Part shown: one piece after another, positions 50,647 to 57,992 of the stretch
Numbering within the stretch: position 1 is the stretch's first letter
Layout of the letters: every line of letters starts with the position of its first letter
Source: Streptomyces hygroscopicus
GTDB lineage: Bacteria; Actinomycetota; Actinomycetes; Streptomycetales; Streptomycetaceae
NCBI GenBank assembly: GCA_002021875.1
Contig: CP018627.1
Location: forward strand, 8,866,001-8,930,000
DNA: 64,000 nt
Direction of reading: 5' to 3'
The notes under the pieces: model-generated
Told to the model about the DNA's origin: nothing
Seen by the model: the letters and a program-made list of their open reading frames with translations, nothing else
Databases searched by the model: none
Translations under genes and position numbers: made by a program

Positions 50647-52377
50647 ATGACTTCTGTCGGCCATGCCCCCGAAAAGCTGATGTCCCTGCTGGCCCTGCTC
50701 GCCCGGCGCGCCGCCGAAACCCCCGACGACCTCGCCTACTGCTACCTCCGCAACGGCGAGGACCCGGACGACCGGGCCACCTACGCGGAACTCCAGCGCC
50801 AGGCCCTCGCGCGCGCGGCCGAACTCCGCCGCCGGGACATGCGCGGCCAAAGCGCCGTTCTGCTGTATCCCACCGGCCTCGAATTCGTCCGCGCCTGGCT
50901 CGGATGCGCCGCCGCCGGGGTCATGGGAGCGCCCGTACAGGTCCCCAGGAACGGCCAGGCGCTGCGCCGGCTGCGCTCCGTCGCCGACGACTCGGGCACC
51001 ACCCTGGTCCTCACCACCGCGGAGACCCGCGACCGGCTGCTGGCCGACTTCCCCGGCGCGCCCGAGCTGCGCGGCCTGGAACTGCTGGCCACCGACGCGT
51101 ACCCGGAGGCGGCGACGGCCGGGGAGCCCCTGCCCCCCGCCGGACTCGACGACGTGGCGCTGCTCCAGTACACCTCCGGCTCCACCGGCACGCCCAAGGG
51201 CGTGATGGTCACCCACCGCAACTTCTGGCACAACGCGGCCGAGACCGACGCCCTGTGGCCCACCCGGGGCGGCACCGTCGTCTCCTGGCTCCCGCTCTTC
51301 CACGACATGGGGCTGTTGTTCGGCGTCGTGCTGCCCCTGTGGGCCGGCATCCCCTCCTACCTCATGGCCCCCGAGGCGTTCGTCCGCCGCCCGGCCCGCT
51401 GGCTGGAGGCCCTGTCCCGGTTCGGCGGCACCCACGCGGCGGCCCCCAACTTCGCCTACGACCTGTGCGTACGGGAGGCACGCCCCGCGCCGGGATGCGA
51501 CCTGTCCGCCTGGCGGGCGGCCGTCAACGGCGCCGAGCCCGTGCGGCTCCACACCATCCGGGCGTTCACCGAGGCGTTCACCCCCTACGGCCTGGACCCC
51601 CACGCGGTCTCGCCGGGATACGGACTCGCCGAACACACCCTCAAGATCAGCGGCAGCGGCCCCGGCGAGCTGCCGCGGGCCCTCACCCTCGCGCCCGCCG
51701 ATCTCGGCGAGGGACGGGTCACGGTGACCGCGGACGCCGCCGCGATACCCGTGGTCAGCTGCGGCCGCACCATCGGCGACACCCGCGTGCGCATCGTGGA
51801 CCCCGCCACCCGCCGCGCGGCCGCCCCTGGCCGGGTGGGCGAGATCTGGGCCGCCGGCCCCTGCGTGGCGGCCGGGTACGCGGGCCGCGAGCGGGAGAGC
51901 GAGGAGACCTTCCGCGCCCGGATCGAGGGCGACGCCGACACCGGGGCGTTCCTGCGCACCGGCGACATCGGCTTCGTCCGCGACGGCGAGCTCTATGTCA
52001 CCGGACGCCTCAAGGACCTGCTCGTCGTCAAGGGCCGCAACCACTACCCGCAGGACCTGGAGTACTCCGCCGAGCGCAGCCACCCCGCGCTGCGCCCCGC
52101 CTCCGCGGCCGCCTTCGCCGTCGACCGGGGCGACCGGGAGGCCCTCGTCGTGGTGATCGAGGCGGACGGCCGGGCGCTGCGCGCGGCCGGTCACGACGTG
52201 CTCGTCAGCGCCGTGCGCGAGCGGGTGCGCAGCGACCACCGGCTGGAGGCCGAGGACGTCGTCGTCATCCGCCGCGGCACCCTCCCCAAGACGACCAGTG
52301 GAAAGGTGCGCCGCGGCACCTGCCGCCAGCAGTACGTGGACGGCACCCTCGTGCGCGTGGGCGGAGGCCCGTCATGA
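50647..52377 (+). CDS. Fatty acyl-AMP ligase (FAAL)
   Basis: A 576-residue acyl-adenylating enzyme of the FAAL type. The phosphate-binding loop is LLQYTSGSTGTPKGVM, the HDMGL motif follows (LFHDMGLLFG), and the YGLAE motif and C-terminal LPKTTSGKVRR with the catalytic Lys are present. FAALs activate a carboxylic acid as acyl-AMP and load it on an ACP. ATG 50647 (GAAAAGGA about 6 nt upstream) is preferred over ATG 50641. It overlaps the KAS III gene (ATGA), so the two work together. Likely it supplies a starter acid, or reloads the finished polyene, for the assembly line. Confidence 0.93.
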   Translation: MTSVGHAPEKLMSLLALLARRAAETPDDLAYCYLRNGEDPDDRATYAELQRQALARAAELRRRDMRGQSAVLLYPTGLEFVRAWLGCAAAGVMGAPVQVPRNGQALRRLRSVADDSGTTLVLTTAETRDRLLADFPGAPELRGLELLATDAYPEAATAGEPLPPAGLDDVALLQYTSGSTGTPKGVMVTHRNFWHNAAETDALWPTRGGTVVSWLPLFHDMGLLFGVVLPLWAGIPSYLMAPEAFVRRPARWLEALSRFGGTHAAAPNFAYDLCVREARPAPGCDLSAWRAAVNGAEPVRLHTIRAFTEAFTPYGLDPHAVSPGYGLAEHTLKISGSGPGELPRALTLAPADLGEGRVTVTADAAAIPVVSCGRTIGDTRVRIVDPATRRAAAPGRVGEIWAAGPCVAAGYAGRERESEETFRARIEGDADTGAFLRTGDIGFVRDGELYVTGRLKDLLVVKGRNHYPQDLEYSAERSHPALRPASAAAFAVDRGDREALVVVIEADGRALRAAGHDVLVSAVRERVRSDHRLEAEDVVVIRRGTLPKTTSGKVRRGTCRQQYVDGTLVRVGGGPS

Positions 52378-53363
52378 CCGGACGTCAGGGTCAGGCGGGC
52401 GCGCGCATCCTGGGACTGGGCGGCTACCGGCCCGCCCGCACCGTGCCCAACGAGGAGCTGTGCGCGCGCCTGGACTCCTCCGACACCTGGATACGGCGCC
52501 GGTCGGGGATCGTCAGCCGGCGCTACGCCGGGCCGGACGAGACGGTGATCGCCATGGCCGCGCACGCCGGGGGCAAGGCGCTGGCCGACGCGGGCGTGGC
52601 CCCGGCCGACGTCGACACCGTGCTGCTCGCCTCGATGTCGTACCTGTACCAGAGCCCGGCGGCGGCGCCGCAGGTGGCCGCGGCCGTCGGCGCGCGGTCC
52701 GCCGCCGCCTTCGATGTGCACGTCGCCTGCGCGGGCTTCTGCTACGCCCTGGCCGTGGCGGACGGGCTCGTCCGCGCGGGCACCTCCCGCCGGGTGCTGG
52801 TGATCGGCTCCGAGCGGATGACCGACATCGTCGACCCGGACGACCGGGGGGCCGCCTTCCTCTTCGCGGACGGCGCGGGCGCGGTGCTGGTCGGCCCCGC
52901 CGACGAACCCGGGATCAAGTCCGTGGCCTGGGGGTCGGACGGGGACCAGCACGACCTCATCGCCCACCAGGAGCCCTGGACCGCCGCCCGGGACGCGGAC
53001 CACCCCTGGCCGTACATGCGGATGGCCGGATCCGAGGTGTTCCGCTGGGCGATCAGGGAGGTGCCGCGCACGGCGGCCGCCGCCCTGTGCCGGGCGGGTG
53101 TCACGGCGGAGCAGCTGGCCGCCTTCATCCCGCACCAGGCGAACCTGCGCATCACCGAGGCGGTGGCCAAGGCCCTGGACCTGCCGCCGCATGTCGTGGT
53201 CGCCGACGACATCACCTCCGCCGGAAACACCTCCGCCGCGTCCGTCCCGCTCGCCATGGAGGCCCTCAGGGACCGAGGGGCGCTGCCCTCGGGGGGACTG
53301 GCCCTGCTGGCGGGGTTCGGCGCGGGGCTCGCGCACGCCGCGCTGGTGGTCACTCTGCCGTGA
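52374..53363 (+). CDS. 3-oxoacyl-ACP synthase III (KAS III, FabH-like)
   Basis: A 329-residue KAS III. The N-terminus is ILGLGGYRPARTVPN and the SSDTWIRRRSGI block is characteristic. Catalytic triad: Cys in VACAGFCYAL near residue 121, His in IPHQANLRI near 255, Asn in SAGNTSAAS near 285. It is complete and should condense an acyl-CoA or acyl-ACP with malonyl-ACP to start chains, or act as an acyltransferase-type KAS III. Coupled to the FAAL by ATGA. Its 3-prime end overlaps the stop of the convergent membrane-protein gene by 14 bp. Confidence 0.94.
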   Translation: MTGRQGQAGARILGLGGYRPARTVPNEELCARLDSSDTWIRRRSGIVSRRYAGPDETVIAMAAHAGGKALADAGVAPADVDTVLLASMSYLYQSPAAAPQVAAAVGARSAAAFDVHVACAGFCYALAVADGLVRAGTSRRVLVIGSERMTDIVDPDDRGAAFLFADGAGAVLVGPADEPGIKSVAWGSDGDQHDLIAHQEPWTAARDADHPWPYMRMAGSEVFRWAIREVPRTAAAALCRAGVTAEQLAAFIPHQANLRITEAVAKALDLPPHVVVADDITSAGNTSAASVPLAMEALRDRGALPSGGLALLAGFGAGLAHAALVVTLP

Positions 53364-53904
53364 CGGGCCGCCCGGGCCGGGCCCTGCGGCCCAGCCACAG
53401 GGCGGTCAGGCCGTACAGGATCCCGCCGAGCACGAAGTAGGCGTCGATGCCGACCCCGGACCAGATGGTGTACGCGGAAGGGTGGGCGTCGCCGGTGATC
53501 TGCTCGTACGTCAGGCCGGTCAGACCGTGCGGCGCCAGCCCGGTGCCGCGCAGCGCCGTGTCCAGCAGCCCGGCGCCCCCGCGCACCGCCACCAGCGCGC
53601 AGCCGGTCCACAGGCAGAACAGCGCCGCCCACCGCGGGATCCGCCGCCCCCACGGCCGGGTCAGTGCCAGGGGCAGCACGATCCCCACCGCGAACATGAC
53701 GGTGATGACCGCGCCCTGGACCCGGTCGCTGGTGCTGGTGGCGCGCGGCACCACCTCGGGAGCGTCGCCGAGCCCGAACCGGCCCCCGGCGAACCAGTAC
53801 ACATGCATCGCGGTGAAGACGACCGCCCAGACGAAGGCGGCCAGGGCGGCCCGGCGCGTCTCCCGCGCCGGCCCCGCCCCGGCGGCCGTTCCCGATCCGC
53901 TCAC
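53350..53904 (-). CDS. Small integral membrane protein (DUF3995-like)
   Basis: A 184-residue protein with four hydrophobic segments (AALAAFVWAVVFTAMHVYWF, AVITVMFAVGIVLPLAL, WAALFCLWTGCALVAV and IDAYFVLGGILYGLTALWL). It resembles DUF3995-type membrane proteins of actinomycetes. GTG start at 53904 overlaps the stop of the upstream glycosyltransferase (GTGA), so the two are co-transcribed. It ends head-on inside the KAS III gene. Function unknown; coupling to a glycosyltransferase suggests a role in export or resistance. Confidence 0.78.
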   Translation of the reverse strand: MSGSGTAAGAGPARETRRAALAAFVWAVVFTAMHVYWFAGGRFGLGDAPEVVPRATSTSDRVQGAVITVMFAVGIVLPLALTRPWGRRIPRWAALFCLWTGCALVAVRGGAGLLDTALRGTGLAPHGLTGLTYEQITGDAHPSAYTIWSGVGIDAYFVLGGILYGLTALWLGRRARPGRPVTAE

Positions 53905-55157
53905 GCGCCGGCCCGAGCGCGCCGCAGTACGCCCTCGACCGCGTCGGCAGCCCCGGAGGCGCCGCCCTCCGCGAGGATCTCCGCGCGCAGCTCCGCCAGC
54001 CGCCGGGCCACCTTGGGGTCGGCGGACACCCGCTCCACCGCCTCGCGCAGCTCCTCGCCGGTGACCCCTTCGAAGGGCACCCGTGCGCCGATGCCCAGCT
54101 CCTCCGTCAGCCGGGCGTTCTCCATCTGGTCGAACCCCATGGGCACCGCCACCAGGGGAACGCCGTGCTGGATCGCCTCCATGGTGGAGCCCATGCCCGC
54201 GTGCGTGATGAACGCCGTGGACTCGGCCAGGACCTGGAGCTGCGGGACCTCCGGGACCAGCTCGATGTGTGGGGGCAGCGGTCCGAAGTCCGCCGGGTCC
54301 AGATGCCTGCCGATCGACATCACCACATGCCACGGCGAGTCGGCGAACGCCTCCGCGCACTCGAAGAAGACCCGCTGCACCTGCGGCACCTCGGGTGCGA
54401 CCGAGCCGAAGGCGATCAGCAGCACCGGCCGGCCGTCCGCGGGCCGCCGCCAGGGAACCTGGTGGTCCTGCTCGCGCACCACGGGGCCCACGAACGTGTA
54501 GGTACCGCCGAGTTCGTCCGCGTCGGCCTGGAAGGCACGCGGGATGGTGACCACATAGTGGTCGGCCTGTCCGACGTAGAGGAACTCCTCGATGGTCAGC
54601 TCCATCCCGCCCTCGTCCAGGAAGCGCTGGAACTCCGCCCGGTAGGCCAGCCACGCCGGGTCCTCCGCCACCGTGGCGTAGAACGGGGCCAGATCCCGTT
54701 CGTAGGTGTTGCTGGACACCCGGGTCGGGGAGAGCCGCACCGCCGGGACGTCCCAGCGCCTGGCCAGGATCTGGGCCGACAGCGCGGCGTAGTCGTAGAG
54801 GACGATATCGGGGCGGTCGTCCTCGAAGGCGGCGATCTGCTGCGGCAGCACCGCGACCGCCTCCCGCAGGAAGAGCGAGGACATCGCGATCACATCATGG
54901 ATGGGGAACCGCTCGCCGCGGCTCGCGTCCGGGAAGGTCGACCGGTAGAGGACCGGCTCGGCCCCGGTGGCCCGCACCGCCGCGGCACGCCCCTCGTCGA
55001 TGGAGAAGCTGACCCGGTGGCCTCGCTTGACCAATTCTGCACAGAGCGCGAGATTTGGATTCACATGACCGTCCGCCGGGATGTTGAACATCGCGATGTG
55101 CAGCGGTCGCGCATTCTCCGGAATTCCCTCCGGAAGGCCCGGGCTGGAGACGTTCAC
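53901..55157 (-). CDS. MGT-type (GT-B) glycosyltransferase 2
   Basis: A 418-residue macrolide-type family-1 glycosyltransferase. The N-terminus has IAMFNIPADGHVNPNLA and the donor-binding block is AFITHAGMGSTMEAIQHGVP, then FDQMENARL. GTG 55157 is chosen over an in-frame ATG at 55178 because AGAGGAG (complement of 55164-55170) sits 6 nt upstream of the GTG; the longer version would also need a TTA codon. Related to glycosyltransferase 1 but on the opposite strand, divergent from the GlmU-like gene. Either tailors the product or protects the host. Confidence 0.92.
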   Translation of the reverse strand: MNVSSPGLPEGIPENARPLHIAMFNIPADGHVNPNLALCAELVKRGHRVSFSIDEGRAAAVRATGAEPVLYRSTFPDASRGERFPIHDVIAMSSLFLREAVAVLPQQIAAFEDDRPDIVLYDYAALSAQILARRWDVPAVRLSPTRVSSNTYERDLAPFYATVAEDPAWLAYRAEFQRFLDEGGMELTIEEFLYVGQADHYVVTIPRAFQADADELGGTYTFVGPVVREQDHQVPWRRPADGRPVLLIAFGSVAPEVPQVQRVFFECAEAFADSPWHVVMSIGRHLDPADFGPLPPHIELVPEVPQLQVLAESTAFITHAGMGSTMEAIQHGVPLVAVPMGFDQMENARLTEELGIGARVPFEGVTGEELREAVERVSADPKVARRLAELRAEILAEGGASGAADAVEGVLRRARAGA

Positions 55158-55387
55158 GGATAACTCCTCTTCCGCCATCCGGACGCTGCAGATGGCCGGT
55201 TGACGTCATGTGGTGAATTCGATGCTAGGAAGGCCGGGCAGCACGGTCGAGCATGCAGACAGCTTCCTGCCAAGGGCTCAGTGCATCCCTTGCGGGCCTG
55301 TCTGCTTCGCCCTTGTCTGAGACCTGCATCATGCTGTCCAAAAGGGAGTCCGGGCGGCCTGAGCAACCTCAGGAGGGACTGATTGAG
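55158..55387. promoter_or_regulatory. Divergent promoter region (GT 2 / GlmU-like)
   Basis: This 230-bp region feeds both strands. Plus side: TTGACG at 55200-55205 with a possible -10 near TAGGAA at 55226, though the spacing is long; AGGAGGGA at 55371-55378 is the GlmU-like ribosome site. Minus side: AGAGGAG for GT 2. No ORF is convincing here. Confidence 0.4.
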
Positions 55388-57133
55388 ATGATTTCCCAGA
55401 AGATACTCGACGGTACAGGAGAATTGGCTTCCGGACCGGGGGAGGACCGGGAGGAGAACGCCCGGGAACTGGCCGCCGTGGTGCTCGCCGCGGGGAACGG
55501 GGAGCGCATGGGACCCGGCCCGCAGAAGGTGCTGCGCGAGGTCGGCGGCCGGGCCATGCTCGGCCATGTCCTCGACGCCGTGGCCGAACTGGCGCCGCGG
55601 CGCACGGTCGTGGTCACCGGACACCATCGCGCGGCCGTCGAGGAGTACCTCGCCGCCCATGGCACGGGCGCCGTGGCAGCGCCGGAGACCGCCGTCCAGG
55701 AGCATCAGGGCGGCTACGGCCACGCCCTGCTCGCCGCCGTGAACCGGCTCCCGGACTTCACCGGGACCATCCTGGTGAGCTGTGGGGACGCGCCGCTGCT
55801 CACCGGGCCCACGCTGGCCCGGCTGGTCGCCGACCACGAGAAGGCGGGCAACGCCATGACCCTGCTGTCCGGCCGCCTGCCGGACACCGTCGGCTACAGC
55901 CTGGTGCTGCGGTCCGAGGTGGGGGAGTACGAGGCGCTGCTGCCGCCGGACCGGGGCGACCGCCGTGAACCCGGCGACGGACCGGCCGGCGGACGGCTGC
56001 GCGAAGTGGGGGCGGGGGTCTACGCGTTCGAAGCCACGGCCCTGCGCGCGGCCTTCGACGACCTGCTGGCCGGCGGGCACACCACCGGCGAGTACCTGGC
56101 CACCGTGCTCGACTACTTCACCGCGCACGACCTGCGCGTCGGCATCACCGTCGCGGAGGACCCGGACGACATCCTGGGCGCCAACGACCAGGTCCAGCTG
56201 GCCCGCGTGCGGGCCGTCCTGCGTGACCGGATCAACCGCTGGTGGCTGGCGGCCGGTGTCGACATCGCCGACCCGGGGACGGCCTGGATCGACGTCGGCG
56301 CCAGGCTGGCGGCCGGGGCGGTCGTGCTGACCAACACCCGGGTGCTAGGCGCCAGTTCGGTGGCGGCCGGCGCGGTGATCGGCCCGGACAGCGAGGTGCG
56401 GGACTCCGCGGTGGGCGAGGGGGCGCTGGTGGAGCGGTCCACCGTGACCGGCTCGGACCTCGGCGCGGGCGCCCGGGTGCGGGCCTACTCGACCGTGTTC
56501 CGGTCCGAGGTCGGTGCCGATGCCCAGGTCAGCAGCTCGGTGCTGGAGAAGGCGGCCCTGGGGGCGTCGGCGCAGGTCGGTCCGTACGCCTATGTGCGCC
56601 CCGACACCCGGCTCGACAAGGGCGCCAAGGTCGGCACGTTCGTGGAGATCAAGAACTCCACGCTGGGCGCCGGGGCCAAGGTCCCGCATCTGTCGTACAT
56701 CGGCGACGCGGACATCGGCGAGGGGAGCAACATCGGCGGCCTGTCCGGCTTCGCCAACTACGACGGCCGGAAGAAGTACCGCTCTGTCGTGGGCCGCAAC
56801 GTCCGCATCGGTGGCCAGAACGGGCTCATCGCACCGGTCACCGTGGGCGACGGGGTCTATTCGGGCGCCCGCGCGCTGATCGCCGAGGACGTCCCGCCGG
56901 GCGCGCTCGTCATCTCCGAGGGGTCCCTCAAACAACGCAACATCCCCGGCTGGGTGCAGAAGAACCGGCCGGGCTCCGCGTCGGCGATCGCCGCCGCCCT
57001 GGCCCAGGGCGAGACCGGGGAGCTGGAGACGGCCGACGGTGCCCGTCAGCAGGTCCCCCGTACCCCGCGGGCGCCGGAGTCCCCCGCCGCGAACGAACCG
57101 TCCACCACCGATGACGAACGGTCCACGTCCTGA
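55388..57133 (+). CDS. glmU: GlmU-like bifunctional N-acetyltransferase / UDP-GlcNAc pyrophosphorylase
   Basis: 581 residues, longer than usual GlmU (about 480 aa) by an N-terminal and a C-terminal extension. N-terminal pyrophosphorylase: VVLAAGNGERMG, QEHQGGYGHAL (canonical GTGHA reads GYGHA) and CGDAPLLT. C-terminal left-handed beta-helix hexapeptide repeats with HLSYIGDADIGEGSNIG and FANYDG. It would form UDP-GlcNAc from glucosamine-1-phosphate. As a probable second copy beside a PIG-L deacetylase and glycosyltransferases, it likely supplies sugar donor for the product. The altered residues in the nucleotide-binding loops leave open another specificity. Stop overlaps the PIG-L start. Confidence 0.85.
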   Translation: MISQKILDGTGELASGPGEDREENARELAAVVLAAGNGERMGPGPQKVLREVGGRAMLGHVLDAVAELAPRRTVVVTGHHRAAVEEYLAAHGTGAVAAPETAVQEHQGGYGHALLAAVNRLPDFTGTILVSCGDAPLLTGPTLARLVADHEKAGNAMTLLSGRLPDTVGYSLVLRSEVGEYEALLPPDRGDRREPGDGPAGGRLREVGAGVYAFEATALRAAFDDLLAGGHTTGEYLATVLDYFTAHDLRVGITVAEDPDDILGANDQVQLARVRAVLRDRINRWWLAAGVDIADPGTAWIDVGARLAAGAVVLTNTRVLGASSVAAGAVIGPDSEVRDSAVGEGALVERSTVTGSDLGAGARVRAYSTVFRSEVGADAQVSSSVLEKAALGASAQVGPYAYVRPDTRLDKGAKVGTFVEIKNSTLGAGAKVPHLSYIGDADIGEGSNIGGLSGFANYDGRKKYRSVVGRNVRIGGQNGLIAPVTVGDGVYSGARALIAEDVPPGALVISEGSLKQRNIPGWVQKNRPGSASAIAAALAQGETGELETADGARQQVPRTPRAPESPAANEPSTTDDERSTS

Positions 57134-57900
57134 TGTCCTCCCGCATCCTCGTCGTCTCCCCCCACCTGGACGACGCCGTGCTGTCCGCCGGCAGCCGCAT
57201 CCACCACCTGGCCTCCGAAGGCGCGGAGGTCACGGTCTTCACCCTGTTCGCGGGCATCCCGCCACTGCCGTACTCACCCATCGCCGAGTACTTCCACTAC
57301 ACCTGGGGCCTGGACACCGAGCCGATGGAGCACCGGCGGGAGGAGGACCGCAAGGCCCTGGCCCGGCTGGGCGCCACCCCCGTCCACGGCGAGTTCCTCG
57401 ACGCCGTCTACCGGCGGCTGCCCGACGGCGGCTGGCTCATCGACGTCGACGGCCCGATGGTACAGGGCAGCGACGCCGCCGAACCCCAGCTCTGCGACCT
57501 GCTCACGCGCACCGTGGCCGAGCTGGCCGAGCGGACCCGGCCCGAACTGGTGCTGACCAGCGCGGCGGTCGGCAACCACATCGACCACCGGCGCACCCGC
57601 GACGCGGTGGTCACCGCGGTCGCCGGGAAGGTCCCGGTGCGGTGCTGGGAGGACCTTCCGTACGGACTGCGGGGCAGTGACATCCCCCCGCTCCCGGACG
57701 ACCGGGCCCTGCTGGACCCGATGGCCGAGACCGCCGGGGACGCCTCCTGGTCCGCCAAATACGAGGCGATCGAGTGCTACCGCTCGCAGCACTCCATGCT
57801 CTGGCCGCCCGACGCGGACTTCCGGGACCTGTTCGACGCCCATGCGACGGGCCACGTCGGCGGGGCCCCGGCCGAGTTGTTCTGGCCGGTCGGCCCCTGA
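57133..57900 (+). CDS. PIG-L (LmbE-like) zinc deacetylase
   Basis: A 255-residue PIG-L family protein. The zinc motif PHLDDAVLS is at residues 10-18 and the second metal site is GNHIDHRRT near 147. The family removes N-acetyl groups from GlcNAc-containing substrates (MshB, Bca and glycopeptide deacetylases). ATG overlaps the GlmU-like stop (TGATG), indicating joint expression. The most likely role is deacetylation of a GlcNAc unit placed on the product, giving a glucosamine residue, or of a sugar precursor. Ends just before a strong terminator. Confidence 0.9.
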   Translation: MSSRILVVSPHLDDAVLSAGSRIHHLASEGAEVTVFTLFAGIPPLPYSPIAEYFHYTWGLDTEPMEHRREEDRKALARLGATPVHGEFLDAVYRRLPDGGWLIDVDGPMVQGSDAAEPQLCDLLTRTVAELAERTRPELVLTSAAVGNHIDHRRTRDAVVTAVAGKVPVRCWEDLPYGLRGSDIPPLPDDRALLDPMAETAGDASWSAKYEAIECYRSQHSMLWPPDADFRDLFDAHATGHVGGAPAELFWPVGP

Positions 57901-57925
57901 TCCGCCGCAACCCCCGTCCCTCCAC

Positions 57926-57962
57926 CGGTGGCCCTCCGCGACCATGTCGCGAAGGGCCACCG
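57926..57962. terminator. Bidirectional terminator between PIG-L and MmpL genes
   Basis: GGTGGCCCT at 57927-57935 pairs with AGGGCCACC at 57953-57961, with an inner CGCGAC/GTCGCG stem and loop CAT, one mismatch between. It lies exactly between the two convergent stops, so it can end both transcripts. Confidence 0.78.
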
Positions 57963-57992
57963 CGCCGTTCGGGCGTCCGAGGGAGCGTCAGG

